A DNA stretch of 13,899 nucleotides from Fragilaria crotonensis (GCA_022925895.1 JAKSYS010000253.1:64001-77899); one strand, 5' to 3'; positions 1-9,648 are shown, counted from the first letter of the stretch. Notes: generated from the sequence alone by a model not told the origin. Program-made: numbers and translations.

Positions 1-3000
1 TCTCGTCCCACGCCGTCAATCTGATGACAATGCTCCAACCATTGGAACATATCATCTACTTCAAACAGCAGATCCTTCTGAGCTCATATGGGACACCATC
101 TTTGAACGAGATGACATCGAACAACATCTTCTTCATTACAATCGAGAATCTTTTCGCGCTGCGGCTGAATCACCATGCGGGCACGGCCTAATACATGATG
201 CAATCACTTTCTCGAGCCTTTCGGATGATGCTTCTGAGCTGTTGTCGGGCACGGTACCACCAGAATGGTACGGTGATGATGACACTCTCCGCGAATTTTT
301 AGCTTCTTTTGCGATCCCTGCCAAGGTAAAAGATCGAGGTGACCTTTCGACAGAAGTATCGGAAGACGATATTTGTCGAGGATTCCAAAAATGGCCGGAA
401 TCAACATCCACGTCTCCATCTGGTCGGCACTTAGGACACTACAAGGCTCTTGTTCAACATCCTACATTACTCAAGTGCTTCCATCGTTTCCTGAATATTG
501 CAATTTCTCGAGGAATAGCAATACCACGATGGTGTCATGCGACAAATGTTATGATTGAGAAGGATCAAGGTCATCCTCGTATCAACAGATTACGCATCAT
601 TCATCTATTCGAGGCAGATCTCAATTTCTTTTTGAAGTTACAATGGGGTCACAGACTTGTGCGTCGCGCCTGCGAATTGAATCTTCTCAACTCAGGACAA
701 CACGGTTCGGTTCCCCGACGTACAACAATGGATCCTATTATGCTTACCCAGTTGACTACGGATCTCTGTCGCATTCTCAAACATGATCTTGCACGTTTCG
801 ACAACGACGCATCAGCCTGCTTTGACCGAATAATTGTTGCACTGGGAATGCTAGCGGCTAGGCGCTGCGGTATGCCTAAGAACGCAATACAAGTCCACGC
901 AGATGCGCTCCACTTCATGCAATATACTGTAAAGACAATCTACGGTATCTCAGCGGACAATTACCACGGCACAGGATTTGAACCTCTTTGGAACAGGGCA
1001 AGGAAGCGGAGCATCGCCTTCGGTTTGGCTGACTCTGGTTGTTCTGATGCTCAACACTTTGGACCGCATTATACCTGACCGGATGAATTTTGTGCCCATC
1101 CAAGGTCAACGTCCTCACTCCCGTCTTGTCGACGCTTTTGTTGACGACACATCTCTGGGTTTTACATCAGCGGGGCATCAAAATTACGAACAATTGATTA
1201 ATCGTCTTCAAGAAATAGCGCAGACATGGGAACATATTTTATTCCTCTCGGGTGGTAAATTGAATCTTTCAAAATGTTCGTGGTATGTTTTGTCCTGGGA
1301 ATGGAAAAGTGGCAGACCTCGTCTCCGTCCGATTCTTCCAACCGATCCTACAATCTCGTTGTATCAGGGTAATCAAAAGGAGGCATCTGAGATTAAGCGT
1401 ACCGACCCCGCGACATCGACACGCATGCTGGGGGTATATCTCAATCCCATGGGTGATTTTTCTGATCACCTTGAAATCCTCAAACAAAAGGCAAACTCAT
1501 ACGCGTCTCGTCTTATGAATCCTCGACTTACACCGTCACACATCCGTATCTTCCACAGATCAATTTACATACCATCAATGCGCTACAGCTTACCTGCACT
1601 GGCAGTGGACGAGGAAGCCCTCGGCGGTATACAATCCAAAGTGGTACAAGTAATGTTACAACGCATGCACGTGAGTAGCACCATACCAACTTCGATACGT
1701 CATGGACCAGTGGAACTTGGAGGTCTCGGTATTTATGATTTACGAACAGAGGCTGGGCTGGAGGCTTTGAAGTTTTTTCGAAACGCTATATACTCTGATT
1801 CTGAGGTAGGCAATCTGTTACGTATCAATCTGCAATATTCGCAGTTGGAATCTGGCATCGGTGAACCACTTCTCGAACACCCAGGTATACATCTCCCGTA
1901 CCTTACTCCGTCCTGGATAATGTCCCTTCGACAATATCTTTTTTGCCACAAGATGACGGTCAAACTCACCGATTCATACGAAGTTCAACTCGCAAGCTCC
2001 TCAGACCAGTATATCATGCAACCTGAGCATCTTCAACGCTACACTTCACGTCAACAACAAGATCTCAACTTAGTACGGTTGTATCTCCAAGTCACCACAC
2101 TCGCCGAGATGTCTGATCCTGATCGACCAAATGCTATTAAATTGGACTACCTCGACGCACGACGTCCTACGGACTGGACACACGACCATCATTGGCCACG
2201 ACAGGATACACCCTCTTCGTCTCAACGCCGACTGTGGAAGCGGTATATAACGTCCCTGCATCTCAGATACATTCCTTTCTGGAAAGTTCCACCAACATCA
2301 TTCTCCCGGAAGACGGCTACAACACAACATCATCCACCAACAAATCCACATCCAACTTCGTTTGCCACTCTCAAAGCGTATTTGCATACATTGCCACGGA
2401 CTCAACGCCGCCTCCTTTCTGAATGGACACAGCAAGCAACTGATATTCAAGTCTGGCGAGCTTTTCGATCACGAGCTCGGTTGCATCTCGCAACGGACGG
2501 CGGACTTCTCGGCACTCAAAGTACACATGGGTGGATCCTGGCTACCAGTACTACCGTCCTCTTCACTGGGTCGGGTCCAGTTGATGGCCCTTTTGAGCTC
2601 GCATCTTCCACGCGGAGTGAACTGGGTGGACTCGCTGCATCTCTTCTACTCATCGTGGGTATCGCCAGATTTTGGGGACTGCGTCATAAAGCCTCTATAC
2701 GGTGGTATGCGGATAGTAAATCAGCGATCTCCAGGGTAAACAGACATGCACTTCCACGATATTGTCCCACTGTAATGCCTCAGGACGCTGACCTTATCTC
2801 TCTTATTCGAAAGTTAATCGAGGAATTCCATCGATCACTTAAACCAGTATGGGTAAAAGGCCATCAGGACGACAATAGATCATACGATCGGCTACCCCGC
2901 TCGGCAAGGATGAATATTGATGCCGATTTCCTGGCAACAAGATATAGGAACCAAGGACGATTCCAGTCAACGCCCAGTGTCGATCATCAGGAGAGTCAGA

Positions 3001-4100
3001 AAGTGTCATTTACAATCAATGGCCTGCGTATCAACAATCATTTCGACGACAGCATCAGATACCATATTAATGGTTACCATCTGCGACAATATCTCCAGGA
3101 GCAACATTCATGGAGCGACTCCACATGGCAGGAAATAGATTTTTCCATATTCGGGAAATTCTTTCGTCGATCAAGCCCATCGAAACAGATTCGCCACACC
3201 AAATTTGTTCATGATCAGCTTCCTCTGGGTATTCGGAGATATCAGCAGGCTCGCATACCGGACGCGTCTCTAAAACTATGTCCATGCTGCAAGAATCACG
3301 ATGAAACGGCCACCCATCTCCTTCGCTGCCCAAACAACCCAGCATACAGGTCCAGCATTCACGAACTGTGCAAGAAAATACAAGCAGGTGAACCTCATTC
3401 GACAAAATATTTGATTGCAGGGGTTATCCGCAAGTGGTCATCAAATACAGATCCGGATTTACTCGTCGATATAGCGGAGTCTCCATCCCATTTGCATCCA
3501 ATCATTAACTCGGCGCTCCAATCGCAAACAAAAATCGGCTGGGATCTTTTGCTCAAAGGCTATTTCAGCACCCACTGGCGTACATTGGCTTCGATGGACA
3601 TGTATAATCCGACCTCCTTCGACAACACGAAAGGCGAAGCAATGATGCTCAACATAATGACGGCCATTGCTGACCATTTCTCTAGACTGTGGGCAGCGAG
3701 GAACGAGGTTCTCCACGCCAAACATGACAACGCTCTACGCGATTCTCGATCAGCGGAGATCTCAGAAGTGAGACACTATTTTAGTCGACCTCACTTGTTA
3801 CGGTTTGATGATCGACATTACTGTGAGGGTTCATTGGAAGCATTGCTGAATGGCAAATCATCAACCCGAAGGAGGTGGCTACGTCAGGTCAAAAAGTCAA
3901 TTGAACTCCAGGAAGCGCAGAGTTCACGTCAATCTCTCATCACTTCATATTTTACTACGACTAACAGGAATGCTACACCGACATTGTAAGGAACAAAAAT
4001 TAACACTAAGTCCTCGCGAGGTAACTCGCCGGGATGGGGTACACAGGTCTGGCCTTACGGCCGGAGCGCGGTGCTAACCCTATAATTAGGTCTGATTATT
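1..4100 (+). mobile_element. Non-LTR (LINE-like) retrotransposon, 5' truncated by window edge
   Basis: The region is one element: a long RT-RNase H reading frame followed by a short GC-rich 3' tail. There is no integrase domain after the RNase H and no visible long terminal repeat. The RT motif B has the Q-G-S-x-x-S-P pattern typical of non-LTR reverse transcriptases. The left end is outside the window, so an endonuclease or ORF1 upstream cannot be judged. The right end is not sharply defined; I see no poly(A) tail, and the tail gives way to GGGTTT-rich sequence after about 4080. I cannot assign a named clade by eye. Confidence 0.75.
2..3989 (+). pseudogene. Reverse transcriptase - RNase H polyprotein, one frameshift
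   Basis: This protein would copy the element's RNA into DNA at the insertion site. The frame is open from base 2, upstream of the first usable ATG-like codons, so the start is outside the window. Visible landmarks in order: an S-P-S-G-R-H-L-G-H-Y block (about 410-445); RT motif A F-D-N-D-A-S-x-C-F-D (about 797-827); motif B G-T-G-Q-G-S-G-A-S-P (about 990-1020); motif C F-V-D-D (1137-1148). The RNase H domain has its four acidic residues in place: Asp at 2496, Glu at 2619, Asp at 2712 and Asp at 2919 or 2925, plus the G-H-Q-D-D motif before the last. A Cx2C...HxxxC zinc knuckle follows (3279-3329), resembling the zf-RVT module. The reading frame shifts by +1 (or a 2-base loss) in the run at 984-989, just before motif B. 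No other stop interrupts about 1,300 codons, so the copy looks young. Confidence 0.85.
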
Positions 4101-4103
4101 ATC
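3990..4103 (+). other. Structured 3' tail of the non-LTR element
   Basis: This stretch follows the stop codon and is GC-rich at 4010-4077. It contains short self-complementary pieces such as CCTCGCGAGG (about 4013-4022) and GGCC-TTAC-GGCC. Non-LTR elements are often recognised by their own reverse transcriptase through a folded 3' end, so this may be that signal; that is inference. It ends in CTAACCCTATAATTAGG, where telomere-like sequence begins. Confidence 0.4.
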
Positions 4104-4141
4104 AACTAGGGTTTTCTAGGTTTGGACCTAAACCCTAGGTT
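4104..4141. repeat. Imperfect inverted repeat in GGGTTT-rich sequence
   Basis: AACTAGGGTTT (4104-4114) pairs with AAACCCTAGGTT (4130-4141) except for one extra base, around a 15-nt loop. The motifs resemble telomere-type repeats in both orientations. It may be a remnant of the LINE target or of an older repeat; I see no gene link. Confidence 0.45.
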
Positions 4142-4179
4142 TTGTCTGAGACAAATAATTTAGGTGTTTGGTTTCGCTT

Positions 4180-4188
4180 GAGGGTTTA
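4180..4188 (+). repeat. Degenerate telomere-like repeat, left half
   Basis: GAGGGTTTA lies directly left of the MITE. Together with 4973-4998 it forms a degenerate (TTAGGG)-type tract that the MITE has split. TTAGGG is the telomere repeat of many stramenopiles, which is established knowledge; calling this an interstitial telomeric tract is inference because only a few imperfect units are present. Confidence 0.4.
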
Positions 4189-4223
4189 GAGCATTCTCTA
4201 TGGTTGAGGGGGGTACGTCAAAA

Positions 4224-4243
4224 ATCTGACCCTAGGGTCAGAT
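4224..4243. repeat. 20-bp perfect palindrome inside the MITE
   Basis: ATCTGACCCT is followed directly by its reverse complement. The same GGTCAGAT core recurs in the larger palindrome at 4814-4855, so the two ends of the element share a subterminal motif that could be a transposase-binding site (inference). Confidence 0.8.
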
Positions 4244-4417
4244 GAATATACCCTTTTTAAAAAATGAAAAATTGAGCATTCTCTATCGTTGACCCCCTTT
4301 TCTACTGACGTACTGGTCTTTTCCTACACTACCCGGCAGACTTCTCGAGTCTCATCATCTCATCATTGAAGTGACGAGAAGTCGTAGAGCCGACAACAAA
4401 AACAACACATACAGTGG

Positions 4418-4690
4418 CTACGTGCCTTTTTTTGCTTCGGGGAGCGCGTTGAGGCAGACGACTTTATGTCGGAGTTCGTTCGTCAGCGTCTGATGCGCTG
4501 TTTTCACTGGTACGTGCCGTCTTCTTGTTTCGGGGAGAGCGTCGAGGCGGATGTGTCGTCGGAGTTCATCCGACAGCATCCGATTTGCTGTTGGCGCTAC
4601 CGGTAGTATGATAGTAATACTAGTAGCTACATGCCTTCGTCTTGTTGCTTCGGGAGAGCGTCGAGACGAAGGTGATGTCGGAGTTCCAGG
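4418..4690. repeat. Diverged tandem repeat, about 2.6 copies, within the MITE
   Basis: Three units start at about 4418, 4511 and 4627, each opening with a TACRTGCC-like word. A GCTTCGGGGAGAGCGTCGAG-like block and a GTCGGAGTTC block follow. Spacing is 93 and 116 bp, so it is uneven, and the units differ by many substitutions. An open frame runs across them on the minus strand, but the repeats explain it better than a gene does. Confidence 0.65.
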
Positions 4691-4813
4691 CGTGGTGATT
4701 TGGCTGGTATCAACAGGAGTATGAAGTGTGACTAGGAGGGTTTCGAGTGGATGACGCGCAGTTTGACACGAGGAATGAGAAATGCAACGATGTACCCCCC
4801 AAATATACCTAGG

Positions 4814-4855
4814 GGTCAGATTTCGAAAATCTGGCCAGATTTTCGAAATCTGACC
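4814..4855. repeat. 42-bp perfect palindrome with further outer arms
   Basis: GGTCAGATTTCGAAAATCTGG (4814-4834) is followed without spacer by its exact reverse complement. Outside a short mismatched region, CAAATATACC (4800-4809) pairs with GGTATATTTG (4862-4871), so the whole arm is about 36 bp per side. Transcribed, it would make a long hairpin. Confidence 0.85.
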
Positions 4856-4972
4856 AGGGGGGGTATATTTGTGACCCCCCCTAAATGTCAAATATACCCC
4901 CTCATAGAGAATGCTTTTTTGAGAAAAAGTTGAAATTTACTCAAATATACCCCTCCATAGAGAATGCTCTTA

Positions 4973-4998
4973 GTAGGGTTATGGGGTTAGGGTTACGG
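4973..4998 (+). repeat. Degenerate telomere-like repeat, right half
   Basis: GTAGGGTTATGGGGTTAGGG, followed by TTACGG, lies immediately right of the MITE's TTA. It contains three GGGTTA-type units, including an exact TTAGGGTTA at 4987-4995. Confidence 0.5.
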
Positions 4999-5414
4999 CG
5001 AATCGGCGAGCGAACTAGCGACCATGATGATGGTCGGTGAGAAAGATAAAGCGAGGATCAATCAGAACACAGATTTAAAGAATAGATTAGAAAGCTCAAT
5101 CTTATTTGTTATCTGAGTCCGAACTTGTTTGTGAACTCAAGAGCGACGAAGAAGCACAGCATGAACGCCTTTTCTTGTGCTTGTTTATGCCGTACAAGTA
5201 CATTACCTGCGTTTTACAACCGATGTTATACTTCTCTCTCCGGATTTCGTGGGATTCCACGACCTCTGGTATCCGAGATCCAGTGCGTACCCTCCCAAAA
5301 AAGAGGTTGCGGATAACGCGGTTTGTGTAGCTTTTTCGTAGAAATATACCCGAAAAATAGGAGAGGACCATCGATTCCTCCTTACAACCACACGTTTTAG
5401 ATAATGTTGATATT
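4999..5414. other. No recognisable gene
   Basis: Short open frames exist on both strands (about 75-90 codons, around 5102-5391), but none shows a family motif, and they overlap each other in different frames. I see no RNA gene or repeat here. Confidence 0.5.
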
Positions 5415-5740
5415 ACTTAGTTGCATCAGAAGGTGGTATATGGTAACTAAATTTTAACATGTTAAGTGTTACCGGATAATGGCGTGCGTCTTTCCTGTTT
5501 CAACAATGCACATTGTTAGTGATAACAAATATGTTAACAGCACAATATATGGTTCCTTTTAACAATATGTGTTACATCTAAAGTTTTGATAACAACATTT
5601 ATGCTAAGTGCAATAACAATTTTGTTGACTCTTGTTACTCATGTATGATGTTAACATACCATTTCTGCTGCTAAGTATGTTATTAAGTTACTACATGTGT
5701 TGTTGTCTATGTTGCAAAGTAACTTCAAAATGTTGGCCAA

Positions 5741-6251
5741 AATGCATCTGGTTCCAATCATCCAACTTGGAAATCGAAATCGCGAGAACAGGTCGCCACC
5801 AAATTCTGAGGAGACAGTCGCATTCGCTTGAATGCGGAGTTTACAAGACACTTCCAAATTCCAAGAACGGACATGAGGTCGTCAAGATAGCAAACAAAAT
5901 GTGTCTGCAAAATGCATCTGGTTCCAGTCATCCAACTTGGAAAATCGAAATGGCGAGGACAGGTCGCCACCAAATTCTGAGGAGACAGTCGCATTTGCTT
6001 GAATGTGGAGTTTACAAGACACTTCCAAAATCCAAGAACGGACATGAGGTCGCCAAGATAGCCAACAAAATGTGTCGGCAAAAATCATCTGGTTCCAATC
6101 ATCCAACATGGAAAACGAAATCGCGAGAACAGGTCGCCACCAAATTCTGAGGAGACAGTCGCATTCACTTGAATGCGGAGTTTACAAGACACTTTCAAAT
6201 TCCAAGAACGGACATGAGGTCGCCAAGATAGCCAACAAAATGTGTCGGCAA
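5741..6251. repeat. Three tandem copies of a 170-bp unit
   Basis: Units begin with AATGCATCTGGTTCCA-like sequence at 5741, 5911 and 6082, and a partial fourth (AATGCAT) starts at 6252. Copies are highly alike with scattered substitutions and one 1-bp length difference. The period is not a multiple of three, so the open frames that run through (172, 107 and 75 codons) switch frame from unit to unit and are not genes. Each unit contains a small hairpin, CGCATTC-loop-GAATGCG in copy 1, kept by wobble pairs in copy 2. Confidence 0.9.
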
Positions 6252-6257
6252 AATGCA

Positions 6258-7456
6258 TGAAGTAAATCACACAACAGCATACGGACTTCTGCTTGGTGGA
6301 TTCGCTGTACCTTCCTGGGTACTACAATTCAACACCTTGCATCACTGCTTCCAATTCAATGCTTCTCCTGTACTCTTGTCATAGATTTTCCATCGCCTTT
6401 CATCGCAGCTGTCATCTGATAATGATGAAAACATGCTTGCAGTGTAATTGACAGCAATTTGTTGTACGGCCGGTACTTGGCACTTTCGAATGAAAAGAAT
6501 AGTGTAATTTTTAAACAATATGCGTGAATAATGTCATTGCTTATGTTGTTACGTAGCCATATATATAATTCAAAGTTTATGTTTATATTGCAAAATGAAT
6601 AAATGAATTGCATTGAAATTCTTGATTCATGGATGTTACATTCCTGTCGCAACAAGACTTGCATTGAGTTTCGTGCCCTGTTTTGGTTTGCAATGAGCAA
6701 TGCGTCAAGATGATGCAAATTCTACCATTACACTTCAAAGGAACCCTTAAGGAGATGATACTATATTCAGATCCTTGACATCATGATGCGGAGGATCCCC
6801 CGCCTCTTGTGCAATCAGTGTGATTCCGGATCGTGGGCGCCACTGATGCTGCTGCATTTACGCGTGCATGTAGCACAAGCATTACTAACGTTGACGTCCC
6901 TGTTGATAGAGATTATGTGAAGAGTTATGAGAACAGAACTCAAATGTTTAATTGTGAACAAAGTCATCAACAAGGCCAGAAATGCTTATATAACACCACT
7001 TATGTACAACAACACCAGAAAGTGAAATGTACGCATGCCTTTTAACAAAAAAGAGATCTACATGAAAAGCATCATTCAATATAGACACCATAATGACATG
7101 ACAAACAAAAACTAGATTTAGCAATGATGGTGCATTCCAAATATATATGGCATCAATAAAACGCACCTTCTTAAAGAACTTAATATTTAAATATCACATG
7201 TTGTATCTTGACCAAATTTTATTGACTATTGCTTATAGTTCCCAAATATGTTGTGACTTACAATGACAAGATTGAACATGTTGAGTAGGTAACATACACA
7301 AATGTTACATTCGAGTTTTACATTGTGACTTAAAAATAATATATATGATGATAAGAAATGTCACAGTTGCTATGAACAATATTGATATGTTTTGAAACAA
7401 TATACATATCGCTTCTCACAAAAAAGTTAACATATAATGACATAGTTAACATTCTA
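6258..7456. other. AT-rich interior and right arm of the putative TIR element
   Basis: No frame here shows a recognisable motif. The last 200 bases are rich in TTGTGACTTA (about 7251 and 7324), GTTACAT, GGTAACATA and GTTAACAT words, mirroring the left arm. Nothing else is seen. Confidence 0.45.
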
Positions 7457-7612
7457 CACCTTCTGATGTGGACTTACGACTAGTACAACTTTACAACTGC
7501 TAAGAAAGGTACGTCTTCGCATTTGGAGGGGTATCACAAGTGGTAGTACTACATTCTGTAATTCTGCGAGAAGAATACATAAATTTCTTGTGCACTTTCC
7601 AGCAGCACCACC

Positions 7613-9648
7613 ATGTCAGCAGTTGATCCTCAAACACTTAAGCGATACAAGAGCGTCCTCGCAGCGTTCATGTCATTTCTTCATCGGCGTCTGCCAGGCG
7701 ATTCATATGAAAGGGACCACGTATTCACCGAAGCAGAGTTGACAGCAGTGATCCCATTGGATGTGTGTAGGTATATTAGGTTGAAGGCGTACGGTTCAGA
7801 ATTTCCATCTCCGGACACGAATCCTATTCATAGTCGACACTCAGCAATATCCTTTGACAAGAAGGCAATTTCTTTCTGGATGCCGAATCGAGACAAGTGG
7901 AGTGTGACAAGAACAGAAGGGAACCCAACGCAGAGTAAGGATGTGCTTGATCTTTTGAAAGCGGTGAAGAAGAAAGAAGTGCGGAAGCAGGGTGCGAAAT
8001 CTCAGGTACGACGTCCGATGGTAGGAAAAGAATTTGAGAGTATGCATAAACTTTTGCTTGAAGCTGGCAATGAAAATGACAGGCGGACTACAGCTCACGC
8101 ATCATCATGGAAAAGGTATGGTATAAGTGCGCTTGTCAATTTTCAATTCCTCCACATGATTGCTCGAATCGACGACTCCACACAGGTTGTACTAGAGAAC
8201 GTTTGTGTGCATGATAAATTCTCTCATTCATTGAAGGTAAGACTCAACTGGTCAAAGAATGTGAACGATGAACGAGATGCGCCATTCCAGCTTGTATTGG
8301 GGTCAATGAATCCTATCTATTGCGTATTGTGGTCACTTGGATTGTGGCTCGAATTGAATTTAAAAATGTATCCACCAGCAATGGAATCTCCGTATCTCTT
8401 TGTTTTTGCGATGACTTTCGGATTCCAGAGGGAGGGCAAAAGGCAAAGTCAATGATACAATCCTTTATGACAAAGATGTTCAAAAGACGCAAATTTCACG
8501 AGGAAGAGGAGAATGCAAAGAAATTATTGTTGGGCTCGCACAGTATTCGTAAGTTTGCATGTACGTAGTATGTTCGATCTTGCGGTATCCACAAAGATGA
8601 AAAAGATATTCGGGGTCGCTGGAAAGGGGTAGGTCGCGTGTCAGATGTATATGACGATACAGAGTTGCCATATCCAGACGCAAAGGTTGGTGCTGTCCTT
8701 TGCGGTGGCGGTCCATGTATTTACAAAACAAATCCAGCAGTTGACTCGGCGATGATGGACTCGTTTGTTCTGAGCCACGTTGTGCCAAACGCGAGGAAGA
8801 GGCTACCTGATTCGGCTTGCCTTGTGCTTGGTAAGGCGTTGATGTGGATGATCACGTCGCCATTTGCTGATGATCACATCCCTGTGGAATTTAAGGACAA
8901 GGTGCTTTCAGATTGGGCTCACGTTTGCGGTGGCGATTCGGAGTTGGATGCCGAACAAAGTGCGATGTAAAAATCCTGTCCAAAAACTGGCGGTTGTGGT
9001 GTCGGGAGATTTTGTAGCAGTATTCATTGATACAATTGGAGAGTTGGAGGAGGGTGGAGAAGGTGGTGGCGGAGGTAATAGAGCTTTTGGTATGCAGGGA
9101 TCGCATGCAAACTTTCGAAATCAGTTAACGGGAATGCAATCATGTCTATTGGCGTTGAGGCAGGAGAATATGGAAATGAAGAGTTCTATTTCTGGGTTGA
9201 AAATAAGTATGGAACGAAACTTTGGGATTGTGAATGGAAATGTTCGACGACTCGTGATGCGACCAACGAGAAATTTGACTGTTCTGGCGACGGCGGCGAC
9301 AAATCAACAAAACCAAGGGGGAGTGGCAGCCCAGCATGCAGGGGCGACCGTGCAATGATGCATGCGACCCTCATGCCAACGCCCAGGAGTCTTCATGACC
9401 TCTGGCAGGAGTATGAGTTTGGGGTCGGTGGGAGGAAAGCTGCAAAGCTTTTTTCCTGTACTGAGCGCGGTCGCTCCAAGCACAAATATCACCGCAGGAA
9501 GGTTGTGTGGGACTTGATAAGTGGCCTTGTCAGACAAGGTCACACAGCTGATTTGGGCATAGATAGAATCTATGCAGTGTATGGAGGGCAAACAAGTGTG
9601 AGCAACATCATCAACGGATTGAAACGAGATAAAAAAATGGCACGATGA
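7613..9648 (+). pseudogene. Crypton tyrosine recombinase with C-terminal GCR1_C-like DNA-binding domain, broken
   Basis: The intact enzyme would cut and join DNA through a tyrosine. The start is ATG 7613 (preceded by CACC). The first frame gives an N-terminal helical region and the box I arginine in A-R-I-D-D (Arg185, codon 8165-8167), then a likely beta-hairpin lysine in W-S-K-N-V. A 1-base loss near 8408 moves the frame so that F-V-F continues as D-D-F-R-I-P. Box II follows: G-S-H-S-I-R-K (His and Arg) just before an in-frame TAG at 8566-8568, then R-G-R-W-K and the probable catalytic Tyr in V-S-D-V-Y-D-D. A 1-base gain near 8953-8956 leads into a Gly-rich linker and a coiled-coil-like stretch (about 9110-9260). 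A 1-base loss near 9355 leads to the GCR1_C-like domain (L-H-D-L-W-Q-E-Y-E-F-G through R-I-Y-A-V-Y-G), ending at TGA 9646-9648. Family recognition is from motif memory, not a search. Confidence 0.75.

Larger units (their letters stand above)
4189..4969. mobile_element. PIF/Harbinger-like non-autonomous TIR element (MITE), 781 bp
   Basis: The ends are perfect 15-bp inverted repeats: GAGCATTCTCTATGG (4189-4203) and CCATAGAGAATGCTC (4955-4969). Both are flanked by TTA (4186-4188 and 4970-4972), the target duplication typical of PIF/Harbinger and Tourist-like elements. Homology continues imperfectly inward (G-rich run, then GTA and AT). No transposase frame is present, so the element would depend on an enzyme supplied elsewhere. 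Each end carries a second, inner copy of its terminal motif: GAGCATTCTCTATCG at 4274 on the left, and CATAGAGAATGC at 4903-4914 on the right. The interior holds tandem GC-rich repeats and a large palindrome. Confidence 0.75.
5420..7471. mobile_element. Putative non-autonomous TIR element, about 2.05 kb, with internal tandem repeats
   Basis: CATCAGAAGGTG (5424-5435) has an exact inverted partner, CACCTTCTGATG (7457-7468). Similarity continues inward with gaps: GGTATATGGTAACTA on the left against the reverse complement of TAGTTAACATTCTA on the right. A 5-bp direct repeat, ACTTA, lies at 5415-5419 and 7472-7476, a possible target duplication. Both subterminal regions are rich in TGTTAAC, GTTAC and TAACAT words, as expected for transposase-binding sites. 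There is no transposase frame. The superfamily is not clear, because the outermost 3-4 bases of the TIRs do not match. It could instead be a coincidence of AT-rich sequence around a short inverted repeat. Confidence 0.5.

Noticed and set aside
980-995. Programmed ribosomal frameshift in the LINE
   Set aside because: The shift lies inside the RT domain between motifs A and B, which must be in one protein in all known elements; I see no slippery heptamer with a downstream structure. A simple indel is more likely.
4418-4891. 157-codon minus-strand frame inside the MITE
   Set aside because: It follows the tandem units and the palindrome and has no family motif; its repeated peptide blocks simply mirror the DNA repeat.
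5102-5391. Minus-strand frames of 62-89 codons between the two TIR elements
   Set aside because: No motif, and overlapping plus-strand frames of similar length show this is just a stop-poor stretch.
5741-6251. CRISPR-like array
   Set aside because: The units are adjacent 170-bp tandem copies with no spacers of unique sequence.
5632-6270. Open frames of 60-170 codons running through the 170-bp tandem units on both strands
   Set aside because: The unit length is not a multiple of three, so each frame reads different peptides in successive units; the frames exist because the repeat lacks stops.
8480-8788. 102-codon minus-strand frame across the Crypton
   Set aside because: It is antisense to the recombinase catalytic core, whose motifs are clear on the plus strand.
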